Assembly (NCBI RefSeq): GCF_018812025.1
Contig: NC_063044.1
Coordinates: forward strand, 72,905,379 to 72,969,378
Source of the DNA: Megalobrama amblycephala
Lineage: Eukaryota; Chordata; Actinopteri; Cypriniformes; Xenocyprididae
Direction of reading: 5' to 3'
DNA: 64,000 nt
The position numbers and the translations under genes are program-made. Numbering within the stretch: the stretch's first letter is position 1; each line of letters begins with the position of its first letter. Below, one piece after another: positions 1-11,219 of this stretch. The notes beneath the pieces were generated by a model. It saw nothing but the letters and a program-made list of their open reading frames with translations. It ran no database searches and was not told where the DNA came from.

Positions 1-671
1 AGTTTCAGCGTCTGTAGAAAGTTCACATGCTCAAAGTCTAGACTGACTGCATCTTTAAATGTGTTATTATCAGTGTCCTTCATGATTCACTCAACCCTGT
101 TACTTCTGACATGATTTCCTGCTTTCAAAAACAGGATTTCTTAAAACGGTGACACCTGGGGCCAGTTGCATAAACCACTTAGTTAAGACACTAATGTTTT
201 TCTTGAAGAGTGGTTCTAATTTTTTAAAGTCTGTTACATAAAAAGGTAGATCGGTGTAATTTAAATTGGGAAAATAACATTGATTACCCCTTGGTTAACT
301 GCAAGTTGGTCAAACTAGTTCTTAAAACACAGTCTTAAAACACAGTCTTAATATAGTGATTAAGTTTATGCAACTGGCTCCAGGAAGTGACATCTTCTGG
401 GCTCTTTCTACCGCATGATGGGACAAGAAAGAAATCTCAATCCATTGTCTCAGTTTTTACACAAATGAATGACTGCATTCATCAACCCTGTTACCAAAGT
501 TACTGTAAGAAGAGATTTTGCTCAAGTTACCCTTACAACCCTGTCAGCCATTCTGGAAAGTTCATTTACTTCAAACATTTTGGTGTTGACGGTTTATTCC
601 TAAAATAACAATGTTTGTTTCTATCATGAATCTTGTTCAGCATCATGAATGAATGAAGAATAAACACCAAC
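1..671 (-). other. Intron of zinc-finger copy B, with a MITE
   Basis: Non-coding. It matches 20262-20907 (intron of copy A) almost base for base, apart from an extra block at about 158-381. It is the intron downstream of the conserved exon of copy B; the finger exon lies left of the window. Confidence 0.75.
158..381. mobile_element. Short MITE, about 224 bp
   Basis: The block starts GGGGCCAGTTGCATAAAC and ends with a near inverted copy, GTTTATGCAACTGGCTCC. It is absent from the same place in copy A (near 20397) and copy D (near 30075, inverted), which serve as empty sites. It has no coding potential. The family is not identified and the target duplication is unclear. Confidence 0.7.
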
Positions 672-912
672 CTCTTTGTTCTTCAGTATCTTCAGTGTGT
701 TTCATTCTGCAGGGTTCTGGATCACTCATGTTCTCACTGTCCTCTTTAATAAACTCAGTCTTCACAGATTTCAGCTCTTCCTGATGCTCTGATGCTCCTC
801 TGATGGGAATATTCCAGCATTTATTGATGAACTGCTGTGGGAGGAGCTTCACTGATGATGTGAGTGATGTAGGAGGAGCTTCACTGATGTGCGTGATATG
901 GGAGGAGCTTAT
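672..912 (-). CDS. C2H2 zinc-finger protein copy B, conserved N-terminal exon
   Basis: This is the linker-type 5' coding exon of a fish C2H2 zinc-finger gene. On the minus strand an acceptor (TTTTGGCAG, ending at 913) and a donor (GAG|GTTGGT at 671/670) bound it. It encodes a conserved acidic segment containing KTEFIKEDSENMSDPEPCRM and ending TEEQR, nearly identical to copies A (20908-21150) and D (29553-29799). The reading frame relative to the acceptor differs between B and A, so the first part is probably 5' UTR; translation may start at the Met of MSDPEP, or in another exon. The finger exon is beyond base 1. Expected role: nuclear DNA-binding protein, by family only. Confidence 0.75.
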
Positions 913-2184
913 CTGCCAAAATCAATTAAATGTAAAAAAAAAAATTATTTAACAAAGAAAACCAGTTAAATGCAAGTGCATTTTAATGTTTCAAACAACT
1001 TTTGTTTTTAAAAACAAAATGATTTAATGTTGCATCATCATTTAGTTTAACAGATGTAATGTAAAAAGGAAACAAGTTATTTTTTTTTTATCTGTACTTA
1101 ATAAAATACATAAAATAATAAGAGAACTACATTTAGTTAAATTTTATATGATTAAAACTTTGAAAAAAGTGGTTTGAAGGATAGTGTATATCTATACACT
1201 ATACAAATATTTAAAATGACAATTTTATTTCTAAATTGAACATTATTCTGTTGACAGCAATGAAATGAGCTTTAAGTGTCAATTTACAGCAGATCTGAAG
1301 ACATCAGCATAATAAATGAGGTGAAAACAGGAACTATTGACATGAAATAAAGAGTGTTTTCAGCAGTTTCAACACTCATTCAACAAGACATTCAGATCAT
1401 CTCACTTTATTCTGAGTGTTTGCTGTTAGAAACAGTTTGCTGTCAGAGTCAGGAGGATAATACTTTTTATTATTTCTCACAATATGACATGGATAAAACA
1501 TCAATAATACAAAACAAACACTAATGGCACCATTACAAGATATATAACTACAGCACATAGCATCCATATGAATAATTTGATTTTCTAATAACTATAGGCT
1601 ATACAATACATTAATGTAATTAGATGGAAAAACTTTAAAAATTAAACAGCACCACAAAGCAATTTAATGTTTCCGCTGTCAAACATTTAAACATTTATTT
1701 ATCATTTTAAAATATGTTATGTGGCTCATTAGATACAGGCTCAATGTATTTAGCACTTTCTGCTCCAGTGTGTTTTAATAATGTAAAGTGATAAAGTTGG
1801 AATAAAGTCCAAATATGTTAAAAGAGTAGAAATAAAATGGCAGCAGCAAATCTAGAGATCGATTCCCATCAATTCCCCTCACAGATCTTTGACTTATGAC
1901 TTGACATTCATTAGCAGTTTTCACTATAAAACATGAAACAATCCCACAAATAAACACAAAGTCACTCAGGTCTGAATGAATTCAACATTTTCCTCACAGA
2001 TCTCAAACTTTGACATTCAGTAACAGTTATTATCACTATAAAACATGAAACAATCACACAAACGAACACAAAATCGCTCAGGTCTGAATGAATTCATCAT
2101 ATTTTCCTCACAGATCTCAAACTTTGACATTCAGTAACAGTTATTATCACTATAAAACATGAAACAATCACACAAACGTAAATC
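913..2184 (-). other. Intron 1 of copy B, proximal part
   Basis: No gene. It is collinear with 21151-22140 (intron of copy A) and inverted relative to 11560-12376 and 29135-29552, so all four are copies of one ancestral intron. The segment at 1250-1440 is particularly conserved. Confidence 0.7.
1877..2184 (-). repeat. Tandem repeat of about 114 bp in intron 1 of copy B
   Basis: Units begin near 1877, 1991 and 2105 (TCCTCACAGATCT), and a final partial unit resumes at 10865 after the foldback insertion. Copy A has a single unit at 22060-22165. Each unit carries GTGAGG on the minus strand, the same string used as the probable exon 1 donor at 10908. Confidence 0.75.
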
Positions 2185-2941
2185 ACTGCGGTCAAGTGGG
2201 CTGCGCGTCGAAAATACACGGTCAAGCCAGCCGCACTTTTTTTTTTTAGGTCGCGCGTCTATTCCTGCACTTACGGTATGGGTCCTGGAAACGGTCTAAA
2301 TGCATTTAAAGACGGCAGTTTCCTTTATACTCTTGCAGTTAACCGTAAAAAGGGCAAGAACGTAAAGAGACATCAGATAAGTTATGTATTGCTTTTTTCC
2401 CCATCTTATTATGACTCTAATAATTTTTTTATATAAAAAAAAGACTTTTATTTTCGAATTTGTTCTTTGTATATGTGCTATACATCATATGTTAATGTTA
2501 ATATTAATTATTATGAATCATTTATTAATTTGATTTTTTTAATTATTTTTTTATTATTGCTATTATTTTTATTATTTATTAATAAATATTATACATTAAT
2601 TATTATACATTATGAATATTAATTAATGTTAATATGAGTTTTATACATAATTTATTAATTTTATTACATTTTTTTTGGATTGTAATGTTTAATATTCGTT
2701 TATTGTTCTACATTATTAATGTTAACATTAATCTTAATAGTAATGTTAATTAATATTGATCATTAATTTTACTATTAAATTAAAATTTTTGATTTTAGTG
2801 TTTTTATATATACAATAATTATTTAAACATTATTTATTAATTTTAATGTTAATTATCATACATGCTTAATGTAAATTGTTTTATTTTTATATATAAAACA
2901 TACATACATCAAAAATAAAAATTGTAAAAAGTACCTTTATA
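2185..2941. repeat. Left terminal inverted arm, AT-rich part
   Basis: Inverted copy of 10107-10864. The outer 200 bp is GC-containing, with two GGTCAAG motifs; from about 2395 it becomes extremely AT-rich with many TTAAT-type words. Confidence 0.85.
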
Positions 2942-4620
2942 GGTTTGCTCATTCTGTCAACTGATATTTATTCAGGGTCACCCTGGCTATTACTGTACTA
3001 ATTTTCATATCATTTTACTGTACAGTTTGGGAGAAAATTAAAGTCAAACTCACCCACAATATTCATTTTCAAACACTCATAAAAGTGTTTTTTTTTTTAC
3101 ATGTTTGCTCATTCTGTCAACTGATATTTATTCAGGGTCACCCTGGCTATTACTGTGCTCATTTTCATATAATTTTACTGTACAGTTTGGGAGAAAATTA
3201 AAGTCAAACTCACCTATAATATCAAAGTTCATTTTAGCACTTGCACTGTGGCCCATATTCAAACACTCATAAAAATATTTTCTTTATAGGTTAGCTCATT
3301 CTGTCAACTGATATTTATTCAGGGTCACCCTGGATATTACTGTGCTCATTTTCATATATTTTTACTGTACAGTTTGGGAGAAAATTAAAGTCAAACTCAC
3401 CTATAATATCAAAGTGCATTCAAGCACTTGCACTGTAGCCTATATTCAAACACTCATAAAAATATTTTCTTTATAGGTTAGCTAATTCTGTCAACTGATA
3501 TTTATTAAGGGTTACTCTGGCTATTACTGTACTCAAATTCGTATCATTTTACTGTACAGTTTGGGAGAAAATTAAAGTCAAACTCACCTATAATATCAAA
3601 GTGCATTCAAGCACTTGCACTGTAGCCTATATTCAAACACTCATAAAAATATTTTATTTATAGGTTAGCTCATTCTGTCAACTGATATTTATTCAGCGTC
3701 ACCCTAGATATTACTGTACTCATTTTCGTATCATTTTACTGTACAGTTTGGGAGAAAATTAAAGTCAAACTCACCTATAATATCTAAGTGCATTCAAGCA
3801 CTTGCACTGTAGCCCATATTCAAACACTCATAAAAAAATTTTCTTTATAGGTTAGCTAATTCTGTCAACTGATATTTATTAAGGGTTACTCTGGCTATTA
3901 CTGTACTCAAATTCGTATCATTTTACTGTACAGTTTGGGAGAAAATTAAAGTCAAACTCACCTATAATATCAAAGTGCATTCAAGCACTTGCACTGTAGC
4001 CTATATTCAAACACTCATAAAAATATTTTATTTATAGGTTAGCTCATTCTGTCAACTGATATTTATTCAGCGTCACCCTAGATATTACTGTACTCATTTT
4101 CGTATCATTTTACTGTACAGTTTGGGAGAAAATTAAAGTCAAACTCACCTATAATATCTAAGTGCATTCAAGCACTTGCACTGTAGCCCATATTCAAACA
4201 CTCATAAAAATCTTTTCTTTATAGGTTAGCTCAATCTGTCAACTGATATTTATTCAGGGTCACCCTGGATATTACTGTGCTCATTTTCATATATTTTTAC
4301 TGTACAGTTTGGGAGAAAATTAAAGTCAAACTCACCTATAATATCAAAGTGCATTTTAGCACTTGCACTGTGGCCCATATTCAAACACTCATAAAAATAT
4401 TTTCTTTATAGGTTAGCTCATTTTGTCAACTGATATTTATTCAGGGTCACCCTGGATATTACTGTGCTCATTTTCATATATTTTTACTGTACAGTTTGGG
4501 AGAAAATTAAAGTCAAACTCACCTATAATATCAAAGTGCATTCAAGCACTTGCACTGTAGCCCATATTCAAACACTCATAAAAATCTTTTCTTTATAGGT
4601 TAGCTCATTCTGTCAACTGA
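2942..4620 (+). repeat. Left satellite array, about 187 bp units
   Basis: About nine full units and one partial. Each contains CTCATTCTGTCAACTGATAT, a CTGTACAGTTTGGGAGAAAA segment and CAAACACTCATAAAAAT. Unit starts are near 2942, 3103, 3289, 3476, 3663, 3850, 4037, 4224, 4411 and 4598. The blocks 3476-3849 and 3850-4223 are near-identical dimers. The inverted counterpart is at 6925-7173 and 9170-10106. Confidence 0.9.
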
Positions 4621-4639
4621 AACAGAGCCCAGCATTATC

Positions 4640-5450
4640 CTGTTCTAATAAAAATGGGACGATTTCAAGGGGACCAAGAACACAGTGGTGGCGAACTCTA
4701 AGAAGGTGCAGGCCTGTGTGCCACTCACGAGGTGGAACATGTCTTTCAACCAGTGCTGTAGTGGTTGCAAATGGCCTTGCAGCTTCTGAAATCTATTGAG
4801 GGGAAGAATAGTCCCCAACTTGAAAAAGGCTGCCATGCTCCCGATTTTCTGTTCTGTTGCAAAAAAGAGAGGGCCGCATCTACACACTTCATAAAGTTAT
4901 GCGGAGCTCTAGAGAGTATGAATGGAAGGAATTTAGGAATTCGTATACCACTCCCACAAAGGCAAATTTCAAGAATGGCCTTTTGTGGGGGGCTTTCTAG
5001 ATATGAAAGTCAGAGTCTTTCAGATTGACCAATATAAATTAATCTCATGAGGATCCGGTTCAGACGTCACAGATCAAGAATGGGCCTGAGACCACCATCA
5101 TTCTTTGGAACGAGGAAGTAGCAGCTGTAAAAGCCTGACTCTCTGCATTCTGAGGGAACTATCTCCACATCACCTTTTTCTAGCAGAGACTGCACTTTGG
5201 CTTGGAGGACATGAGACCTGTTGCCTGAGACTGAGGAGTAAATCATGCCCAAGAAGCGTGGTGGTCTGCGAGCAAAATGGAGCTAGTAGACACGTTCTGT
5301 TATTTCTGATATCCAGCTCGACAGCATGGGGATGGCCTGCCATGCCCAGAGTTGAGTGGCGAATTATTAAAGTGCTACTGGCTGTGTTTCGCACTGAAGC
5401 AAGTAAGAGGCACCTGTCACAGCATTGAGAGGAAGGGAATGCTATTTTCG
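4640..5450 (-). pseudogene. DIRS-like reverse transcriptase remnant
   Basis: Minus-strand translation shows the N-terminal reverse transcriptase signature of DIRS elements (RESGFYSCYFLVPKNDGGLR, about 5110-5070), preceded by VLQAKVQSLLEKGDVEIVP. Farther downstream (4887-4645) is a segment resembling the later RT/RNase H region of DIRS (LQPLQHWLK). Frames are broken and the RT core is missing. DIRS elements are tyrosine-recombinase retrotransposons; no recombinase is visible. This fragment is now cargo in the loop of the foldback element. Confidence 0.65.
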
Positions 5451-5868
5451 TGAGAATGCAAAAATTTTGCTTGATGTGTTACAGGCTGCATCTCATGCTG
5501 GAGTGGGAGAGCGGCACCTGTTATAGCATTGAGAGGAGGAGGAATGTTCTTTTCAGTGACATTTGTCTTTTTGATGAACACAATCAGAGTTATATTAAAG
5601 GGTTAGTTCACCCAAAAATCGCATTTGTTTCATGTCAAATTATGATATTTATGAGGTTTTTTCATCCTCCATTGAAAGCAACAAAGTTGCAACAGTCAAG
5701 GTCCAGAGAAGTAGTAATAGCATCAATAAAATTGTCAATATGACTACAGTGTCACATGTCTGCCGTGTTGTGTTTCTTAGTTTGACTTAGTTTCTGTCAG
5801 TCTGTTAATTATGTAATTAGTTTCCTCCAGTGTTCATTTACTCCCTTATTAGTTCCTTTGTTTGACTT
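5451..5868. other. Loop region with a short MITE fragment
   Basis: No gene seen. It contains AAGGGTTAGTTCACCCAAAA (near 5600), the end motif of the MITE found complete at 24661-25437, so a truncated copy lies here. Confidence 0.45.
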
Positions 5869-6924
5869 CACCACCAGTCCCACTCCAGTGCCAGAGGCCA
5901 GCCAACCACCACCAACGATGAACGATGAGACGGAGATGCTGTTTGAGCCCATCGCAGACAGTGGAGACCGGCCACCATGAGAGACAAGCCCATACCAATG
6001 ATAAGGACAGAGTGTTTTGTAGCTCAGACCAACTACAGAGTCTGACCAGGTGTGCAAGCTGGCAACACCATTCATCACTGAGTTAGTGATTGTGGAGTTT
6101 GAGGGCTGGGAAAAAAACTCTGCCCACAACACCACTGCTGTGGAAATGTGTATGTCAAACTCTGGCAAATATTTTGATGAACTGAAGGATTTGTTGAAGT
6201 GATCTTGATAGACTTTTTTGGAGAGGTGATTCTACCCTGTATTTCCAATGGGCCGCTATTCTGCCTCCCACCTGCGACTCCACCCTGGGGCATCTTCTTG
6301 TCTGGTCTCTGGTGTACCATCTGGCTATATCTCCAGAGTCTCCTGTATCTCCAGCACCTTTATCTCCAGTGTCCCTTGTATTTCCTGAATTCCCACCCAG
6401 CCTTCCTCTCACACCTCTTCATTCAGCCAGTTCCTCAGCCCCACCATCGCCTTCTACATCCTCCACATGCCAGCAAGAGATGCCAAGTGTCTTCAGGCCA
6501 ACAGCTCCTTCTCGCACAGAGGATCCCCTGTTTCCACCTCCAGCCTCTGTGCCCACTGCTCCACTTCGGCCCTTCGACACTTCAGATCCACCATCGGCCA
6601 TACAGCTTATCTGGGTTCCCTCATCCCTCAGGCTCCCCCTTGGTCAAGCATTGACCTGCCTACACCTACAGCTCCATCTGGCTCTACCTTCCCCCCAGCT
6701 CTGCCTCCATCCTCAGTCCCACCGGCTCAGCCTCTGTCCTCAGGATTCCCGGCTCCACCTCGGTCACCGGGACCATCGGCTGCACGTGAGCTCATCAGCT
6801 CCATCTGGGTCTCCATCTTTGGTTGCATCTCTGTTGGTTGTCCTCAGGGTGTTGTCTGCCACCAAGTCGACTGGGTGCTGCAAGAGTTAGAATGCACTTA
6901 TATAGTGGAGTTTTGCCTTTAATT
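5869..6924 (+). pseudogene. Proline/serine-rich ORF remnant, probably transposon-derived
   Basis: The plus strand carries a broken reading frame: an acidic stretch (about 5910-6190, several stops) followed by an open Pro/Ser/Leu-rich segment (about 6312-6890). Low-complexity proline-rich ORFs like this occur in predicted gag-like proteins of cyprinid genomes, but I see no zinc knuckle, protease or polymerase motif. The open frame may only reflect the C-rich composition. Function unknown. Confidence 0.3.
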
Positions 6925-7173
6925 TGATCCAAAAATGTACAGTAAAATGACATGAAAATAATTACAGTAATAGCCATTGCCATTCTGAGCAAATATCTAT
7001 TGACAGAATGAGAAAACCTCTAAAGAAAAGATTTTTATGAGTGTTTGAAATCGGGACATTATATGTGCTAGAATGAACTTTGATGTTTGGGGGTGAGTTT
7101 AACTTTAAATTTCTCCCAAACTGTACAGTAAATTGATAAAAACAATGAGTACATTAATAGTCAGGTTAACCCT
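6925..7173 (-). repeat. Inner part of right satellite array
   Basis: One to one and a half units of the 187 bp repeat in the orientation opposite to the left array (TCTCCCAAACTGTACAGTAA near 7110). It is cut off from the rest of the array by the LTR inserted at 7174. Confidence 0.8.
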
Positions 7174-9169
7174 TGTAGTGAACAGCACATTCTAGGGCCC
7201 AGTTTATGGCCGGGCCCCTCTCTATCTGTAACAGTGGACAAAGGTTTGCTACATTTTTATTGGATCTTGGTGGCCTAACACATACAAACTGTCCAACGCC
7301 ATCAGATAAAGATGTAAGGACAACGTCCAGACCTCTCTTAGAGGGCAAGAAGAAGACCTCTTGTACCAAGCCTGGGAAGGACAGGACTTCTCATTGGTCC
7401 ATAGGCAGTTTCAGCCCTTCACCCATCTAGAGACTACTTCCTAAGGTTGGCCACAGACCCGCCATAAAAATTCCTCGGGACCTTAGCAGTAATGGGTGAA
7501 ACAAAGAGAGATCACAAAGATCCATCCGAATCCATTCAAAACTATGTTTGAAAACCTTAGAACTGATGCAAACTACACATCCATTTCATACTTATTCACG
7601 GAAATAAGTATTCTCAGTGACAGCTATTTGTAGTGCAACCTCTGATACAAATCCAGCTGTTAATGTACAATTGAATGACAGTTCAGTCTTTTTCCATCAT
7701 GTTTAGTCTCTATCTGTTTAGAATATTGCCAAAGGTATTCTGGTGGTGGTTTGGAAAGTGAGAAATGCATTGGTAAACTTTAAAGACACTGTAAAGACTT
7801 CCAACTTTGTGCTTTATGTAAATGAGTTCCACAGGAGAAAGAAGGGTGGGCCACACTCTGTGTGTCCCCTCTGATGCCAACAGCCAATCACAGCACTCGA
7901 ATGGAGAAGCGCCAAAATGCAATCTCCTCCTCATCAGAAAGGGATAAAGGGTACCCTCTCAACAGACACTCCTTGTTCTGAGTCTCCCATCGGGTGAGAC
8001 ACAACAGATACGCCGTTCTGAGTCTGTCCTGCACGGAGACAGACATTAACAGACACAACACCGTTCTGAGCCTCTGGTCTATCCAGAAGAGACAACAACA
8101 GATCCTGTGATCTGAGTCTACAGCTTGTGAGGCAGCAACAGAGACGACCACGTTCTAAGCCTCCAGCTTGTGAGGAAAGAGACATTGACAAACACTACGT
8201 TCAGAGTTTCCGTCCAGCGAGTAACGACATCTGCAACAAGGTTAAGTTCAGGAGAGCAAACCTTCACTACAAGGTACCTTCGTCTGCGTGTTCCAGATTG
8301 TTAAGGACCTTCTGCACCTACACCAGGGCCTCATCTGCGTGTTCCAGATTTTAGGACACTTTGGTGCTTCAGGAGATCAGCATCCCACAGAGCTTCGTGT
8401 TCAAGACTGTTGAAACAGATTCTGGCTCCTCTCCCCACTGCATCGTCCCCCAGCACAGCCAGTGGAGGACGTCACCGTCGTCGGACTCAACCAAGAGGAA
8501 CGTAAATATCACTTAACCAAACCTCTTTCCAGAGACCTTGGCATTGTTGTATATTATGAGTATATAATTTCCTAATTTCCATTAGATGTAATATAGCTGA
8601 TGTTAGTTAATAACAAATAATCTTTCGTTTATTTGTTTGGTGCATAATAAGGTTCTCCACCTTATTATTTTCAGAGAAACAGTTTATCTTTCCATAAGAT
8701 AACGTAACTCTTCCATAGCCACACCCAACTTAATCACTTGTATTCTATGTATCTTATGCACTTTATTCCTTTATCATTCATAGTTTTCATTTAGTAGTTG
8801 TGTTAGTTATTCTTGTTTATCTTTTTGTTAATAAAATTTATTTTATTACACTTGTGTCTTCCTTGTGCTGATAATACAGAAAAGGTTCTACAAGTTAGCA
8901 ATATCACCAATCTTTCAGATAAATCAGCTGACCACTTTACATTAATTCTAAATGAATGAAAGCCCCTGCTGGGAGTGTTCTCATACTGCCAAGGTAAAAC
9001 ACCTTGACTGGTGCCCTGAACTAGGTAAAAAGGGGAAGTGGTCATCTGATGTACTCATAATCACCCCTTAAGTGACGTGTGGTCCTAAAATCACAACGTC
9101 AGCGGTGACGTGAGTACCAATCCCTACTTTACTTCGTGTCCTTTGATGGACGAAGTAAAAATCACTACA
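7174..9169 (+). mobile_element. Solo LTR, about 2.0 kb (ERV- or Gypsy-like)
   Basis: It begins TGTAGTGA and ends TCACTACA, a perfect inverted terminal pair of TG...CA type. The flanks are CCCT at 7170-7173 and CCCT at 9170-9173, a 4-base target duplication inside a satellite unit whose intact form reads ACCCTGAATAAA. An AATAAA near 8830 suggests plus orientation. No internal coding region or second LTR is present, so it is best read as a solo LTR left by recombination. The length is large; the family is not identified. Confidence 0.75.
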
Positions 9170-10106
9170 CCCTGAATAAAAATCAATTGAAGGAATTAGC
9201 TAACCTATAAAGAAAAGATTTTTATGAGTGTTTGAAAATGGGCCACAATGCAAGGGCTTGAATGCACTTTGATAGTGGAGGTGAGTTTGACTTTAATTTT
9301 CTCCCAAACTGTACAGTAAATTGATATGAAAATGAGTACAGTAATAGCCAGAGTGACCCTGAATAAATATCAGTTGACAGAATGAGCAAACCTTTAAAGG
9401 AAAGATTTTCATGAGTGTTGGAAAATGGGCCACGGTGCAAGGGCTTGAATGCACTTTGATATTATAGGTGTGTTTAACATTAATTTTCTCCCAAACTGTA
9501 CAGTAAAAGGACTTGAAAATTAATACAGTAATAGACAGGTAAACCTTGAATAAAAATCAATTATAGGAATTAGCTAACCTATAAAGAAAATATTTTTATG
9601 AGTGTTTGAATATAGGCTACAGTGCAAGTGCTTGAATGCACTTTGATATTATAGGTGAGTTTGACTTTAATTTTCTCCCAAACTGTACAGTAAAATGATA
9701 CGAATTTGAGTACAGTAATAGCCAGAGTAACCCTTAATAAATATCAGTTGACAGAATTAGCTAACCTATAAAGAAAATATTTTTATGAGTATTTGAATAT
9801 GGGCCACAGTGCAAGTGCTAAAATGCACTTTGATATTATAGCTGAGTTTGACTTTAATTTTCTCCCAAACTGTACAGTAAAATTATATGAAAATGAGCAC
9901 AGTAATAGCCAGGGTGACCCTGAATAAATATCAGTTGACAGAATGAGCAAACATGTAAAAAAAAAACACTTTTATGAGTGTTTGAAAATGAATATTGTGG
10001 GTGAGTTTGACTTTAATTTTCTCCCAAACTGTACAGTAAAATGTTATGAAAATTAGTACAGTAATAGCCAGGGTGACCCTGAATAAATATCAGTTGACAG
10101 AATGAG
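9170..10106 (-). repeat. Right satellite array (inverted 187 bp units)
   Basis: About five units, with GAATGAGCAAAC or GAATTAGCTAAC junctions near 9200, 9385, 9570, 9760 and 9945. They are the inverse complement of the left array, so the two arrays can pair as arms of a giant hairpin. Confidence 0.85.
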
Positions 10107-10864
10107 CAAACCTATAAAGGTACTTTTTACAATTTTTATTTTTGATGTATGTATGTTTTATATGTAAAAATAAAACAATTTACATTAAGCATGTATGATA
10201 ATTAACATTAAAATTAATAAATAATGTTTAAATAATTATTGTATATATAAAAACACTAAAATCAAAAATTTTAATTTAATAGTAAAATTAATGATCAATA
10301 TTAATTAACATTACTATTAAGATTAATGTTAACATTAATAATGTAGAACAATAAACAAATATTAAACATTACAATCCAAAAAAAATGTAATAAAATTAAT
10401 AAATTATGTATAAAACTCATATTAACATTAATTAATATTCATAATGTATAATAATTAATGTATAATATTTATTAATAAATAATAAAAATAATAGCAATAA
10501 TAAAAAAATAATTTAAAAAATCAAATTAATAAATGATTCATAATAATTAATATTAACATTAACATATGATGTATAGCACATATACAAAGAACAAATTCGA
10601 AAATAAAAGTCTTTTTTTATATAAAAAAATTATTAGAGTCATAATAAGATGGGGAAAAAAGCAATACATAACTTATCTGATGTCTCTTTACGTTCTTGCC
10701 CTTTTTACGGTTAACTGCAAGAGTAAAGGAAACTGCCGTCTTTAAATGCATTTAGACCGTCTCCAGGACCCATACCGTAAGTGCAGGAATAGACGCGCGA
10801 CCTAAAAAAAAAGTGCGGCTGGCTTGACCGTGTATTTTCGACGCGCGGCCCACTTGACCGCAGT
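10107..10864. repeat. Right terminal inverted arm
   Basis: Reverse complement of 2185-2941 with few differences, including the AT-rich block and the GC-containing end. Confidence 0.88.
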
Positions 10865-10908
10865 ACAAAATCGCTCAGGTCTGAATGAATTCATCATATT
10901 TTCCTCAC

Positions 10909-11100
10909 ATGCTGCACTAAATGTTTATTTCAGCAGGAAGACGCCAGAAAAGACGCACAGGTATCGCTGTGCTCAATGAAAACAACACAGAAATGAGTCT
11001 GTCGCTTGATCAAACTGTGTAAAGTGTGTTTGATGATCGTGTAAATATGAGAAATACCGTGAACTGCTCGACTCTCCTCAGAAGACTCGACGCTGAAACT
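10909..11100 (-). other. 5' non-coding exon of zinc-finger copy B
   Basis: About 100 bases (10910-11020) are nearly identical to 22163-22275, the matching 5' part of copy A. On the minus strand the candidate donor is GCAGCAT|GTGAGG at 10909/10908. No long coding frame. The transcription start is not visible; about 11020-11100 is a guess. Confidence 0.5.
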
Positions 11101-11190
11101 GAATGAGAGGAAGGCGCACGCGAGCGGTGACGTCATCGGCCGCCAACGGTAGACGCGCCAAATACTGTTCAAAACGACAAAACATCTATA
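11101..11190 (-). promoter_or_regulatory. Candidate promoter of copy B with a CRE site
   Basis: A GC-rich stretch rich in CpG (GGCGCACGCGAGCGG, CGGCCGCCAACGG) contains the full palindromic cAMP-response element TGACGTCA at 11128-11135, just upstream of the 5' exon on the minus strand. No TATA box is evident. In copy A this region has been replaced by a LINE end at 22278. Confidence 0.5.
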
Positions 11191-11219
11191 CAAATAGCAT
11201 AATTACTAAAAAAAAAAAA

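Larger units (their letters stand above)
2185..10864. mobile_element. Foldback-like element with very long inverted arms (8.7 kb)
   Basis: The left end reads ACTGCGGTCAAGTGGGC and the right end is its inverted copy, CCCACTTGACCGCAGT. The arms pair for about 750 bp (2185-2941 against 10107-10864), then run into inverted arrays of a shared repeat of about 187 bp. The middle (4621-6924) holds retroelement debris, and a 2 kb LTR lies inside the right array. It sits in intron 1 of copy B; copy A (near 22120) is an empty site. An 8-base target duplication is possible but imperfect (left CGTAAATC, right ACAAAATC). No intact transposase is visible, so the superfamily is not assigned; long arms with internal tandem repeats resemble Foldback/Galileo-type elements. 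Confidence 0.8.

Noticed and set aside
643..852. A reading frame starting at GTG upstream of the conserved copy B segment as a full small protein
   Set aside because: It runs through a splice donor conserved in three copies, and its start is not ATG; it is an exon of a larger gene, not a separate protein.
2180..2190. CACTA/EnSpm assignment of the foldback element from CACTGCGG at its left tip
   Set aside because: The right tip reads CAGTA rather than CAGTG and no 2-3 base duplication fits.
2942..4620. CRISPR-like array
   Set aside because: Units are 187 bp with no unique spacers, in a vertebrate transposon arm; it is a satellite.
8127..8354. Plus-strand frame inside the 2 kb LTR as a gene
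   Set aside because: Built from internal repeats (TCTGCGTGTTCCAGATT twice), with no domain; it lies within an LTR with defined ends.
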